Assembly: GCF_000417875.1 (NCBI RefSeq) | Contig: NW_006920892.1 | Coordinates: 263,651 to 327,650, forward strand | DNA: 64,000 nt | Source: Pseudozyma flocculosa PF-1 | Taxonomy: Eukaryota; Basidiomycota; Ustilaginomycetes; Ustilaginales; Ustilaginaceae | Direction of reading: 5' to 3' | Shown here: positions 32,655 through 45,279 of the stretch, piece after piece | Position numbering within the stretch: the first letter of the stretch is position 1 | How the letters are laid out: each line of letters opens with the position of its first letter | The notes under the pieces: generated by a model | Database searches by the model: none | Told to the model about the DNA's origin: nothing | What the model saw: the letters and a program-made list of their open reading frames with translations, nothing else | Made by a program: the position numbers and the translations under genes

Positions 32655-34582
32655 CCCAGGCAGGATGACCCTCGAGTCCTCCAGCCGCCGTCGGCCATGT
32701 CGCGGCGCAGAAGGTCGATCCGATCTCGTTCCATACGGCCGCAGCGCTTTGCTCTGTCCTCACGTTTCTCTTGATCTGTCTTTAATGGCGATGAGCCGAG
32801 AGCGCGTGCCGTCCGGGCGATGTGTACGGTGCTTGGGTAGTTCTCGTTGCGTTTCTGGTGAGGGTGGCATGGCTGTGACTTCAAACAGATGAGGGCATAT
32901 CGAGAGGCAGAGGAATCCGGGGCGAGATGCGGCTGTCGGCGGTCTGTGGAGGAAGCTGAACAGATGGCCTCGGGCGAGGTACGGAACGGGTGACCAGGGC
33001 AGAAGAGAGGCAGGTGATGACAGGAGCAGAGTGGCAAGACCGAAGGCCTGCCGATTGGCGCGCCCGTGTTCGGGAGTCGGCCCAAGGTTAAGCCGCCGCT
33101 TTGCGCAGGGACCACGTACGGTGGGCGGCCTCGCACCGCTGCTGGATGGCTCTTGCTGCTTGCTGCCTTTTGGCTCAAGGACAAAAGCGGGGGTCTTGCG
33201 CGCGAGCTCGGCTGCGCTGAAAGCTTGCGCCTTATCGGAGGGCGGACCCTGCATGTATGCACCCCCTCCTCCGCTCGGCGCTCCACCTTTTTGGACCTCG
33301 CACCCGGCCGCGCAACTCAAAAGCAAGCAAGGCAGGGTGAGGCACGTACAGGGGCCCGCACCTCGAGCGGATCGAGCGCAAGAGGTGGTGAGCTGACCTA
33401 CCCCCTTGCTCAACTACACACTCTACGGGCTGGCGACTGCTCTTGGCGGGGCAGGCAGGGTAGGGAGCAGCGGCAAAGAGGGCACACCACAGAGAGCAAC
33501 AGCAGCGCAGCGCATGTGCGCGTCCAAAGCCTCGATCTTTGGCCAGCTGACGGGCTGACCAGCTCTTAGAGCGGCCCGAGCCTACCCTCCCGCTTCGACC
33601 TGCGCCCCTTTCTTCATTCAGGCCTGATGATGATGAGCCTGCCTGCCTGTTTGTACGGGCGAAGACGGGTACGGCCGAAAGAGCGAAGCTCGCTACGTCC
33701 CCCGCTCGCTGCGCAGGCAAGTAGTGTGAGCTTGAGGCTGCAGAGCGGGCACCCGTTGAAGTCACATCCAGCCGTTGAAACGGGCGGTGCGGCGCCGTGG
33801 TGCCAGCTAGCGGCGTGATTGCCAGAGAGACAGACGAGAGGTGGGGTCGAAGAGGACGACGAGGCCGGAGAGGGGCAGATGCCCTGCTAGCCAGGGACCG
33901 TTTCCGCTCGCCTTTTCGCTCGAGGGACCGGTCGCACGCCGCCAGCTTGAAGCCAAGCTAGGCAAGCCCTGGCCAGGCAAGGCAAGGCAAGCAAGATTAA
34001 GCTGTCAGGGTGTGTGTGCTCTCTGGCCCGCCCCTCCGCCCGCCCTGCCTGCCCGCTCATCATGGTCCTGCTGGCGGGAAAAAGGGCGGCGGTGGCGGGG
34101 CGGGCAAGGTCGACCCACCCGCCTTCAAGAGAGGGGTAGCAACGCACAGCGCGCACCCAGCCTCTCACCTCCTCTTCCCCAACCACCACCACCGCCGCCA
34201 CCACCATCACCAACACCACCTCCTCCTCATCCTGCGCCATTAACACTCCGGCTTGAAGTTGCCTTCGACCTCGTCGTCGTACTGCCAGCCCCCGACCTCG
34301 TCCCACTCTGCTCGACCTGCCTCAACCTCTCCGGAGCACCCGTCAGACCATCCCTCCTCCCAATCAAGCTGCTGCAACGGTACGGCCCCTAGCGAGCTGT
34401 GCACAACCTCGTCCTGACCATCAGCTAGGCCCTGCTCCGCAGCGCGATACGACGGCATACTCGATCCAGTCTGCGCTATTAGCATCGGCTGCTCTCCTGC
34501 GCCACCACCGCCGAGCAGGGGTCCTGTCCGTCCGTCGGAGACACACCAGCGCAGTCCTCATCGGCGGCACGACTGGTTCATC
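32655..34582. other. Intergenic region between lipase and FHA gene
   Basis: About 1.9 kb with no recognisable gene. Open frames of 120-215 codons occur on both strands but show no domains and overlap each other in several frames. A CCACCACCACC-type run (34180-34230) lies ~360 bp before the next start codon. Ends of this stretch are the likely lipase 3' UTR and the FHA-gene promoter. Confidence 0.5.
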
Positions 34583-37229
34583 ATGTCTGGCCTAACTGCC
34601 ATCTCGTCCGCCTTGCCTGCCTCGCACACGGCTCTCGTGCCGCATGCTATCCCCAAGGCCGTAGCATTCGAACCCATCGCCAGCGTTGAGCTCCACTGCA
34701 GCGAGCAGCCGAGCCGCGCTTGGCAGAGCAGGGGCCACAAGATCGTCAACTTCCCCGCAGGCCGCGACATCCTCATCAAGCGAGGAAGCAAGCCCGACCC
34801 TCCCCACTCGATCATCAACGAATTCGATCAGGTCCGCCGCTTCCCCTCCAAGGTCATCTCCAAGGAGCATGCCTGCATCACCTGGCGCACCGGACCCGAC
34901 GGCGCAAAGAGGCCCTACCTGCTCGACCTCGCCTCCACTCACGGTACCATTGTCGAGCGCAGGGCGGCAGTCTACGACGCTCGCAGGAAGCGCTGGACAC
35001 CGGGCTCGGGCATCGTGTCCTGCAAGGTGCCCCAGCACCGACCCTTTGAGCTGCAGGAGGGTGACTGCGTCACCTTTGGTAAAAAGGTCGAGAGCGCCGG
35101 CGAAAGCTTTTGGCCCGTCATTGGCTACGTACGTATCATCCCTCCCCTCTGGCGCCGCAAGTGCGATCCAGATTGTGTGACGCTGACGCATGCACTTTGC
35201 CCGATGTTCCCTACTGCAGGTCCACCTTCGCCTGGACAAGGAAGCTGCGGGTGGCAAGGACGAGGACGTCCTCTTCATTGGATCTAGACCGGCATCGCTG
35301 AGCGGTCGCTTCAGCCTAAACGCGATCGACGTTGACTCGCTCAGCGAAGGTGGCCACGACGACAGCGGCGTCGAGCTCTCCGAGACGGAACCGCAGAAGC
35401 CGGAGAAGCGGGACGAGGCGCCTCTGTCGGCCGCAGCGGCCAAGCACCACCATGCAGATGAGGACGCTACCACGCGCGACCTCACCGAGCCGAAGGCGGT
35501 CCCGGCAGAGGGACTCGAGCAGACGAGCTCAGCTGCCATCGACCAGCAGCAGTCCCCTCTCCCTGCCAACAAAGATGTTGCCCCCTCGGCAAGTGCGAAG
35601 GAAGACAGGAAGGCACCATCGCTCGACGCGATCGCAGGCTCCACTCGCGAGGAACCGCGCCACGAGGACTCTGAGCACCAGGACGAGGATCGTCGTGGCG
35701 ACGCCGCAAGAGGCGACGACGAAGACGCGTGCCTTTGCAAGATTTGCCGAGCCACTGCCAGCACCAAGAGCGGTCAGGTCGAGATGGAGCGCTGCGAGCT
35801 TGATCCCGAAGCTTCAGACTTGGAAGAGGGCGGCGACATGAGCGCTGGTGCCGAGAAGACGAGCGAGGTGGACCGAGCCGCCAACGGCCTCGACGCGCTC
35901 GTGCAGGGTCGTGATGCAAGTGAGGAACCTCGCCCAGAGAAGCGCGATGAGATCCAGGACGAGGACGAGGAGATGGCAAGCGTGGAGATTGAGCACCACT
36001 ACGGAGACGAAGACAAGAGCGGAGAGAGCGAAGAGGACACGAGCGAGGACGAAGACGAAGACGAGGATGAGAACGAGGGCGAGGATAACGAGGAGGTGGG
36101 CGATTCGGAGGGCGAGGAGACGTTGGGCTTCGACCATCCGGTGTCGGACGATGTCGAGGGGGGCTCTCAGGATGGCGAGGGCGACATGGACGCGTCCGGC
36201 GAGGCGCACCTCGACAACGATCATCGCGACATGGAGACTGCCGTCGTCGAGACCTGCGACGACGAGGACTGCGACGACGAGGAGCTCGATGAGGAGGACC
36301 TCGACGAAGAGGATTACGGCGACGAAGAGATCGACGAGGACGAATACGATGACGAGGACCTCGAGGACGACTTTGAAGACGACTACAGCCAGGACGGCTC
36401 GGACGGGCAGATTGACGGAGAAGTCGAGGCCGACAATGCGGCCGCTGTTGTCAAGCCTGGTGGCGATCGCGAGGGCAATCCGGCTGCAAACGCTGCAGAG
36501 GCCGGCGCGATGGCGCACGCCCATGCGCTGTTCGAGCCGAAGGACGACGACGCTGCCTGCAGCAAGGAATCTGCAGCGAAGGCGAACGACGCTAAGCCGA
36601 TCGTTGAGGTCGTCGTCGAGGTCGAGAAGCACCGTACTCGACCTGCCGCGTTCTCACGCCAGACGCAGACCGAAGCTCACGAGGGCGACGCCTCGGTGGC
36701 CATGCCCAGGGTCATTGCTTCTAACAAGAGGATCCGCGACGTCGCAAGCAGCGGAGCCACGGTTACAACCGTGGTTGCCAAGGCAGCGTCGGGCGACGAG
36801 CCGACAAAGGAACAAGCGGCCGCCGTCCAGGTGGAAGCATCGATTGCCACCGCGGAAGCCGAGGAGCAGCCCGCCGGCAGCAAGGCCGGAGTCGGATCAG
36901 CCGCGCAAATCGCAGTCGAGACGCCTTCCGCCTCCTCCGCCCCCGACACGGCCGAGTCCGTTGTTCCTGTCCCCGTCCCCGTCTCCGTCGCTGTAATGGA
37001 CGTGGGACAGTCGGTGGCGGCGGCGTCCGACCAGGTGGTCACGACCGCTGATGCTCCGCACAAGAAGCGTCGAACCGCCGAGGACACCGCTCTGCCCATC
37101 CACTTGGCCGAGCCGGTCAGCGACGCGCGCGGCTGGCGCCACTCGCTCAAGCTCATGGCAGTCGGCGCAGTTGCTGGCGGCGTGGGCGTCATGGCTGGCC
37201 TCGTCTCGATCGGCCGCAGCGCCCAGTGA
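34583..37229 (+). CDS. FHA-domain protein with acidic middle and hydrophobic C-terminus
   Basis: Two exons: 34583-35128 and 35220-37229 (phase-0 intron, GTACGT donor). Protein has 851 aa. An FHA domain fills residues ~35-200: GRDILIKRGSK, SKVISKEHACITW (about 91-103) and LASTHGTIVE (about 116-125) are the phosphothreonine-binding core, with FELQEGDCVTFG at its end. Residues ~320-640 are extremely acidic, with long E/D runs. A CxxC pair occurs at CLCKIC in the middle of the protein. The C-terminus has a hydrophobic Ala/Gly/Val/Leu helix (about 822-845, in LKLMAVGAVAGGVGVMAGL) followed by only a few residues, as in tail-anchored proteins. FHA plus a C-terminal membrane anchor occurs in Far9/Far10 and SLMAP of the STRIPAK complex, but the coiled coil expected there is not obvious. 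Assignment to that family is therefore only a possibility. Confidence 0.75.
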
Positions 37230-37985
37230 GCTTGGCAATAGTGGATGCATTCCATGGCCCCGCTCAAGCCCCGGCCTCATGCCTTGCGACCGCTCTATCC
37301 TTCGCCACATCGGCAACCAACCCGCCGACCCTGGCAACCGACGCTCGCGGCGCCATCGTTTTGGACCTGTCGCCCGGTCCCATCTCGCATCCACATGCCG
37401 TCGCACATCTCGTCCGAAGGCGACGGCGCTATTTGCGATGGCTTCCCTACCTGCCTGCCCGCCCGACGGGCAAGTTGCCCGCTCGGATCAACGCAACAAC
37501 AGGCGGCTGCAGCAGCGACGGCTGCGCCCGCGAACCCCGGTGCAGGCGCCGGCGCACCCACCGCAGATCCTTGACCGACATCCCTGCCCCCCCTCAGGCC
37601 CACCCGCCCATGATCCCGTCAATCCACGCGGCTGCGGCCCGTCTCTCCGCGACCGACCTCTCAAATGCCCTGCCGAGCCTCGAATCCTCCACGTCGGCCC
37701 AGCCCTGCGGGCCGCATGGCCGCTCTGATCCTGATTTCCCCTTCCGCGCTCAGTGATTCCGCGAGTCCGGCACAAGCCGCCAAACCATGTATCCGCGCCG
37801 TGCTCCTCATCGTCGTCTCTCGCGCGTCCCGTTCCTCGCGCCCCGCGCCCCATTTCCGCAAGTGTTTCGATTTCCGATTTTAGCGCCACGTCTCCCCCTC
37901 CCGACGAGGCTGTAATGCATCGCGACCCCAATCTCGCCGCTCCCGTCTGCGCGTCCTGCTGGCCATCTCTCGGCGAAGGCGACGG
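37230..37985. other. Convergent intergenic region FHA/BRO1
   Basis: About 750 bp between convergent stops. Frames in it lack domains. It probably contains both 3' UTRs, and no repeat or RNA gene is evident. Confidence 0.5.
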
Positions 37986-40900
37986 CTAGTAAGCGGGTCG
38001 GTAGGCGGGGTAACCCTGAGCTTGGCCGTGGGCTCCACCCTGCGGTCCCTGCGGCTGCGCGCCGTAAGCCTGGTTCTGTCCATGTTGGAGCGGGGAAACG
38101 GGTGGGCCGCCTGCGTAACCCTGCTGGTGCTGCTGCTGCTGGGGCTGCGAGTAGTGCAGTTGTTGTTGTTGTTGTTGCTGCTGAGGAGGAGGAGGAGGTG
38201 GGGCGGCATAACCGGAATAGGCAGAGTAGCCACCCTGCTGCTGCTGCTGTTGCGGTTGTTGCGATGGCGGAGGTTGATGGTGGTAGTACGAAGGTTGCGG
38301 GTTGGCTTGGGAAGGAGGGTGGAAAGAGGGTGCAACGTAGGAATGTCCCCCGCCCGTCGCGGGAGGAGGGACAGAGGTGTAGGATGGGTAGCCGTACCCC
38401 CGTCCCTGTCCCTGCGAAGGAGGGGGAGGGGGACGAGGAAGGTTGTACTGGCCCGATCCAGACAGAGGCGGCGGCGAAAAGGAAGAAGTGTACCGTGCCG
38501 GTGGTGGAGGTACGCCCCCTATCGTCGTCGTCGTCGTCGAGGAAGGTAGGGGAGGAGGAGGGTAGGCCCCGCCGCCGCCTCCACCAGCACTTTGGCTGTA
38601 CGGCTTCGTCGGAGACGAAGCGTGCATCGACGGTGGTGGCAGCGGCTGGTTGGTGTATCCCTGCTGCTGCTGCTGCGGCGGCGGCTGCAACGGCGGTGGA
38701 GATGTGTACCGATCGTAGCTCAACGATGACGACGGGGCGTTGTAGCTTCCCTGTCGCTGTGGCTGTCCCTGTCCCTGCATCGGAGGAAGGGGCGGCGGCG
38801 CGGGTCCAGGTCCAGGGTAGGATGCCGACGTCGACCTCGAGGGCGGTTGCTGCTGCTGCTGCGGGTGCTGAGGCTGGTTGAGCGTCATACCGCCAAACGA
38901 GCCCTGCAGAGCATCCAGGCCGCTTGCGTAGCCTCCGCCAAGGGGAGACGTGGGCGAGGCGATGCCCGGCCGTGCCTGGCCCGGCAGGGGCGGCGGTGGC
39001 GGCGGAGACGCGACACCGCGGCCCGTGTCCTGGTACCCGCTCAGCTTGTCGTCCCACTCAAGCTCGCCCGAGAGCTTCTCCCTCTCGGCCTTGCGCCCCT
39101 TTACGTAGGTTTCGACGTTCCTCCTCAGGCCGTCGACAATCTCGAGCAGGTCAGTGTAGAACTGCACGCCCCTCGCCACCGCCGCGCGCACCTCGGCGTG
39201 TCCCTCTTTGGCCCTTCTCAACCTGCCGACCAGCCCGTCGCGTGCCCGCTGCTTCTCCTCCCACACCTTCCTCGCCCTCCTTGCGGCAGGCAAGGACTCG
39301 AGGTCCTTGTATGCCTGCGTCACCTCGCCCAGCACCACCTGTTGGTGGTGCGCGCTCACCGCGAGCCGGTTCTGGTGCGCTTTAAACTTCTCCAGCTCCT
39401 GCGCAAAGATGGCCGGCTCGACGTTCTGCGCGCGCCGATTGAGGACGAGCACGTGGGAGATGTCGTCCGTCTGGATCTTTTCCTTGAGGTCCGCCAGCAC
39501 CTCGCCCCGGTCCTTTTTCATCTTGTGTAGCTTGAGTAGCCCTTCGTCGATCTGCGCAAGCTTGGTCTGCACCTGCCGCACCTCGGCCTCGTCGGCGCGA
39601 TCCTCTTCCTCGCCCAGATCCAGGAGGCTGGCCGCGCCGCCCGGGGCCGATCCCCTATGCTGCGACGAGCCCGAAGATCCGCTCAGCGCGGCTGCAAAGG
39701 CTGACTCGAGCGTGTCGCGGCCGGCCACCAGCAGCGAGACGTCGTCGCGGATCGACTCCCAGAGCTCCTGGATGCGTCGGTCGTTGGCTGTGGCCTGCTG
39801 CAGCGCCTCGCGGTTCTCCTTGAGGCCCGCCCGCATATCCTTGGTGTGCAGACCGGCGGGGTCCTGCGTCCAGCGGTGGCCGTACTTGACGCGCAGCTTT
39901 TCGCATTCGCGGTTCTCGTCGTCCAGCGCCGCCGTGGCCGTCTCGATCGAAGAAGAGGCCTGGCCGCGCAGCCTCGCGATCCGATCCAGCCCAGAGGCGA
40001 CGCCGTCGGTGCCCGTGCCCAGGCCGTCAGCGCCATGCCCTCCACCCCCCTGCGCCTCCTCTTCGGACCAACGCATCACCTCGGCGCCCGGGTCGGCAAG
40101 CGCATCTAGCGAGGCATCTGCAGCGCCAGCACCGGCCCCCTTGCCGATGCCACGGTACTGCTTCAGGCTGGCGGGCAGGCCCATGTACTCGAGCGCTGCC
40201 TGCAGCTCCCCATTGGCCAGATCGTGTCGCTCGCTCTCTGCCCGGGCAATCTTGGCCTTCTCCTCCGAGTACATGCTGGCGCTCTCGTGCACAGCCAGCG
40301 GGATGAGGCGCTGGAAGAGATCGGGCTCCAAGATGCGCTGCACCTCGGGGGCCTTGAAGATCTCCTGGATCGAGATGGGTGTGGCGGCGACCAGCTTATC
40401 GACAGCCGGCAGCGTCGACTCCGAGGGGAGGATGTCGTGGTAGATGAGGTCGTTGTTCTTGACGGCCTGGGCTTTGCGCTCGGTGCAGACGGCCAGGTGG
40501 GTGGTGAGGAGGGCCGACATGGCCGACACGGCGTCGCTGGGGAGCGACGGCCGAGAAGCCGAGATGCTGCCGGGCGCCGTGACGTTGAAAGCGTTCGAGA
40601 GCTTCTGCGCCTCCTTGGCTTGCGTTTCGGCCACCGTCAGACGGACGAGGGAGGCGCCGTGGTTGCCCGACGCGTCGTCGGCGAGCGCTCGGTAATACTG
40701 GGTCATCGATGAGAAGTACTTGGCCTTGACCTGAAGGGAGAATGGCGCCGAGCGGATGTTCGCAGGACCCAGCTTCGGGTCAGCCGGGACGTCGCTGGGC
40801 ATCAGGCAGGGACCGGGGTGAGCGAGCGACTTACCTGGATGAGATGGGACCACGACCGTTCAAAGTAGCCCTTGGTGACAAACTCCTTTGCATCCTCGAC

Positions 40901-41545
40901 GAGCTGGTTGTAGGCTGAGGCGGTATGACTGGCGAGCTTGGCGACGAGGCCGTGGCTCTTCTTTTCCTCGATCGACTTTTCTAGAAACACCTCCGAGGCC
41001 TGGGCCAGCATGAGGCCGACGAGGGCCTTGACGACGTCTTTGCTCATGTCGGTGCTGGGTGCGTGCAGGAAGTTCTCGTTGATGTAGGTGAGCATGCCGG
41101 CAGCCTGACGGAGGGCGGAGTAGGCGCGCTTGAGGCCCTCGGGATTGCCGGCTAGGCGGGGCTGGGATGAGGCGAGCGACGAGAGGGTGGCTGCGATGTT
41201 GAAGATGATGCTGGCCTTTTCGTAGGCGAGGCTGGACTGGGAGATGGTCTTGTGGGTGAAGGCGTCGTTCCAGGGAAAGGGCACGCGCAGCTCTGGGAAG
41301 CGGGCCTCGAGCATCTCGAGCATGTGGAACCACTTGTAGAGGAGGTCGCGGGCGGTCGAGTCGCTGCCCGCGCCGCGGACGGCATCCTGCCTGGCCCGGT
41401 TGAGCTGGGCGGTCTGCTCTGCATAGGCCGACGGTTCCTCGCCGTATGTGTTTGTGATGATTGTCCGGACTGCGCTGCCGAGATCGACCTCCTCGGTCGT
41501 CTTTAGCGGCAGGCTGACGAGGGGCGCCTGGCTGCTGTCCGACAT
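37986..41545 (-). CDS. BRO1: BRO1/ALIX-like ESCRT-associated protein
   Basis: Two exons: 41545-40835 and 40730-37986 (GTAAGT donor, CAG acceptor, phase 0). The protein is 1151 aa. A BRO1 domain occupies residues 1 to about 380: [15 protein letters not shown], then [44 protein letters not shown] and [10 protein letters not shown] helical V-like domain continues to about 730 ([34 protein letters not shown]-like helices). The last ~400 residues are Pro/Gln/Tyr-rich and end in YPAYRPAY. Bro1 joins ESCRT-III on endosomes through Snf7 and recruits the deubiquitinase Doa4. Rim20 shares the first two domains but lacks the long Pro-rich tail, so Bro1 fits better. The first real ATG is at 41545; the frame is open a little farther upstream without an ATG. 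Confidence 0.88.
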
Positions 41546-42143
41546 GGCCAAAGCAGGCGACGGCTGGCCGGATGGATGGATGGAACAGATGTCGCAGCAG
41601 GGCGGGGGCAGGGACGAGGGTGTGTTGCAGGCGGGGACGGCAGGAAGGCAGGACGGCAGGACGGCAGGGAATGAAGCTAGCGTGGATGGGAGGGGATGGT
41701 GGCGAGAGGCGGGTGTGAGCCAGGAGATAGCATCGCGACGCTGGCTGCGTGGCCAGGCCAGGCCAGGTCAGGCCAGGCCAGTAGGCCAGCCCAGCCCAAA
41801 GGCCAGCGCGGGGGCCAAACCCCCGACGATGCCTCGCTTGGAAAGCCAAGTGGAGCAGAGGCTGTGTGGGTGCACGCGCCCGCTGACGTCCGGTTTGCAT
41901 GCCCTCTGCGTGGCCCGTGCGCAGCCATCTCGTCGTCGTCGTGGTCCTCGACGCCGCTCTCACCGAGGTCCCCACGTAACTAACTAGTAGCTTGCTCTCG
42001 CACGCGCAACACTAGTCTACTTGCGACGGCGGCAGTTCCAATCGAGGCACCTAATCGCTCGGACCGATACTCAAACAAAAGAGGGGCGTACTTTCAGTCG
42101 GATTGCACGCATCGGCGCCGCACTCGGACGACGAGGTAGTCTA
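41546..42143. other. BRO1 upstream region
   Basis: About 600 bp between the ENT stop and the BRO1 start, both minus-strand genes. It includes GGCCAGGCCAGGCCAG repeats (41750-41800) and short ATGGATGGATGG and GGCAGGACGGCAGG tandems (41570-41670). No gene is seen. Confidence 0.5.
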
Positions 42144-44187
42144 TCACTGCGGCACTGTCCAGAAGCTCAGCCCGCTGCCGACGGCGAGACCGACGCAGAG
42201 CCAGAACGAGAGCAGCGCGGCGGCCAGCGGCGCCTCGCTCGACCCCTTTGAGTTGCGCAGGCTGCTCCGCGACGGGCCCGAAATCATGATGCACGTGCTC
42301 ACGAAGCCGTTCGTCAGCCCGAACAGGAGCATCGCGATGAAAAAGGGCGCATCGCTCGACTGCATCAGCGACTGCAGCGGGCCTAGCGGCGGTGCAGCGT
42401 CACCGCCGCCGCCACGGCCGCCCTCGTCGCTCGAGATGGGGCCCGTGCGCCTCGAGCCCGAGACGACGTGGCAGGCCAGAAAGACGGGCACGAAAACCAC
42501 CCTTGCCAGCGACGCACCCACCAGCGCCCGGGTCTTGCGCAGCAGCGTCTGTGGTGCCACGCTCGGCAGCGTCCTCCCGGCGAGGTCCGAGAGGTTGTAG
42601 AGGAAAAAGTGGAACGGCACAAAGATCTGCGGCGACGTCAGATCCAGTGCGACGTGGCGGTGAGGTCGGCCGCCTCCGCCCTCGATCGACGTGGGAGAGT
42701 AGACGCTCTGGACTGCCGAGGTAAGGGCGGGAAAGAGCGAGAGGGTGACGGTGAAGATGAAGGCAACCGCGAAGCAGTCCCACGCTGCCTTGGACTGGAC
42801 GGCAGCGAGGCGCAGCAGCGAGCTGCGCGTCTCGGCAGAAAGGCGGTGGAAGCCCGGGAAGCTCTTGAGCATCGAGGCGTAGTGCGGGTGCGAGACAGAG
42901 CGCTCCGAGTGAAAGCTCTGCGTCATGCCATGCTCGGCGAGGTCGGCCGAGTCCAGCGCGTCGGAAGGCGGGTCGGTGTCGACCCTTTGGATGCTGGCCA
43001 CCTCCTTGGCCATGACCTGGGCGTACAGCTCGGAACGCCCGAGCCAGACAAAGGCGGCCACCACGACGGCCATGAAGGCAAGCGACATTGTGAAGAAGAC
43101 GGTGGCGGCACGGGCGATCTCGTTGGCCTCTTGCTCGGCAGGATTGAGTGGGCCAATGGGGGAATCGAGGAGCGGTGGCGATAGGCTGCGGTCTTCGGCC
43201 GACGACTGGGACCAGGCCGATACGATGCCGACGAGGCTGATGCCAAGTCCAACGAGGCCCTGACCGGTGAGCATGATGCCCATGAAGCGGCCCCCCGCGC
43301 CGAAGGCGGTGCTGAGAGCAACGACGGCGTTTTGCATGTAGGCGGTGGCAGCCGACAACAGGCTGCCGAGGGCGATGACGAGGTAGAAATAGGCGGTCGG
43401 GTTGGTGTGCACGGTCGCCGCGTCCGAGTAGAGGTTGACCATGGTGGAGATGATGAAGCAGACGAGGGCGAGCATGATGGCGAGCGATGAGGCGATGATC
43501 CTCCTCCGGGGACTCGACTGGCTCAAGATGTTGGGACCAGGCACTAGCTTCAGCGGAAGCGAGAGGAGTGAGACAGCAATGGGGCGGCGGCGGCCAATAG
43601 AGACTCACGCGTTCGAAACCACCAGTCGCGGTGGCGTGGAGACCAAAGAGGATGCTGACGACGTTGTAGGACACGACGATCCAGCTGCTGAAGGTGGTGG
43701 CGTACTGTGTACTCGCGAACGACGAGCGGAAGTACTCGGCGGGAGTGATGATTGCGTTGCTGAGCGCCAAGGGACCGCGAGGCAGACAGGAGGCGGAGAA
43801 AAGGTGAGCGAGGCGTGAGGAGCTGCGAGGAGCGGAAAGAGTGGGGCGATGTGCTCACAAGGGGAGGAGCATGCCACCGCCGAGCAGGCCGAAGACGGCA
43901 AAGACGGCGGCCTTTTGGCGCGGGCGCATGCGATGCCAGGCGAGGGAGCCGTGTACGCCATTCTTGATGAGCGGCTGTGGCGAGGGTGAGTCCCCGTGCC
44001 GGTCGAGGTGGTATGGCGCTAGCGCATCGTCGTCCTCGCTGTCGCCGTCGCCGTCGCCCCGGCTGTCTGTATAGGGGCGGCGAAAGGCTTGACCGCTGCC
44101 GGTGTGGCGAGCATCTGGGCAATCGAAGTCGTGCGATTCTGTGGTTGCCAAAGGGGCGTATCCTTGCGCCGAGGCCGACTTTGCCAT
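42144..44187 (-). CDS. Equilibrative nucleoside transporter (ENT/SLC29, Fun26-like)
   Basis: Three exons: 44187-43859, 43759-43609 and 43547-42144, giving 627 aa. Residues 1-90 are a hydrophilic, acidic cytosolic tail. The first intron splits the signature of transmembrane segment 1: GGGMLLP|FNAIITPAEYF, which matches the LLPWNxFI pattern of ENT proteins. Further hydrophobic segments follow in exon 2 (SSWIVVSYNVVSILFGL) and exon 3 (AIMLALVCFIISTM, YLVIALGSLLSAATAY, IMLTGQGLVGLGISLVG). The FGLTNGFVSTCIMI and AALLSFWLCVGLAVGSGLSF segments end it. A long loop with acidic and Ser residues lies in the middle, usual for the family. It should move nucleosides, possibly from the vacuole as for yeast Fun26. 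The ATG at 44187 is the first in frame. Confidence 0.85.
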
Positions 44188-45247
44188 GTCGTGCGGGCTG
44201 TGTCGGCGAGGTGACGGCGTGCAGATGGGAGCTGCTAGGTGGTCTGACACGGATGTATGGCCGAGGGCAGGGTGTGTCGGATACCGCCGTGACGAAGTGA
44301 CGACGATGCGGAAGAGCCGATTTGGACGAGACCAGATCCACAGAAAGGCAGGCAGAGTACGAGTAGTGGGTGGGTGGTTGGACGGTCATGGTGCAGAGCA
44401 TCGCGTAACCCGTCGGACCAAGCCGAGAAAGCCTCCTGGCTGGCGTCTCTCTGCCTCAGGGGCCCCGGCCAACAACGTACCCAGCCCGAAAAATGGCCTG
44501 GCGCCAGGCCAGGGTCCTCGCCGAACAAGACGCCGCCTGCAGATGCACGCTTCGTCCCGGCCATCGGGCACCATCCATCGGCCGCACCGGCTGCGAGGGT
44601 TCAGAGTCGAGTCTACCTCGAGCTCGGGCCTCGACAAGCTCAGGCGCCAACGTAGATTCGAAGGGCACTGTGGCTACCGACGAGGCCCCGCCCTCTTGCA
44701 GTACATGGCATGGCATGGCTCGGCCTCGGCCCGTCCGAAAGATGGCCAGCTGCTGGGTGGCCTGGCAGCATACATGCACTCGGTGAGGTCGGGCTTCGAG
44801 CGAGTAGAGTAGTGTATCCATATGTGCTAGTGAGATGGGGGCAGCCTGCCTGCCTGCCGGTCTTTCCGGATTTTCCGCCTTCCAGAGTCGAGAGCGAGAA
44901 GCAGCAAGCCTGGCAAGCAAGGCGTGGTGGGCGTAACTGGACCAGCGGGCGCAGAGTAGTTGGACCCGTCTGCTGCTGGCTTTTGCCTGGCCAGGTTGAA
45001 AGCGGCCAGGCGGACACTTGGGGCAAGGCAACCAAGCAAGGGCAAAGGCTGGGCAGAGGCCGGAAGGCAGCCGCCCCGCCCTGCGCATGCGCCCTCGGCC
45101 CCTCCTGCTGCCTGCTGCCTGCTGCCTGCTGCCTGCTGCCTGCTGCCTGGCAACCCGGCAGTTTGGCCGTGCAACCCGCCTGTCCGGGTCAGTCCCTCTT
45201 ACTACTGCTTCGGCTTGGCTCGCTCAGGCTGCGGTCGGCGCTCCCTC

Positions 45248-45279
<32 letters not shown>

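Noticed and set aside
45105..45149. Regular short repeats resembling an array
   Set aside because: The 7-bp units are contiguous without spacers. This is a microsatellite. No CRISPR-type array exists and none is expected in a fungal nucleus.
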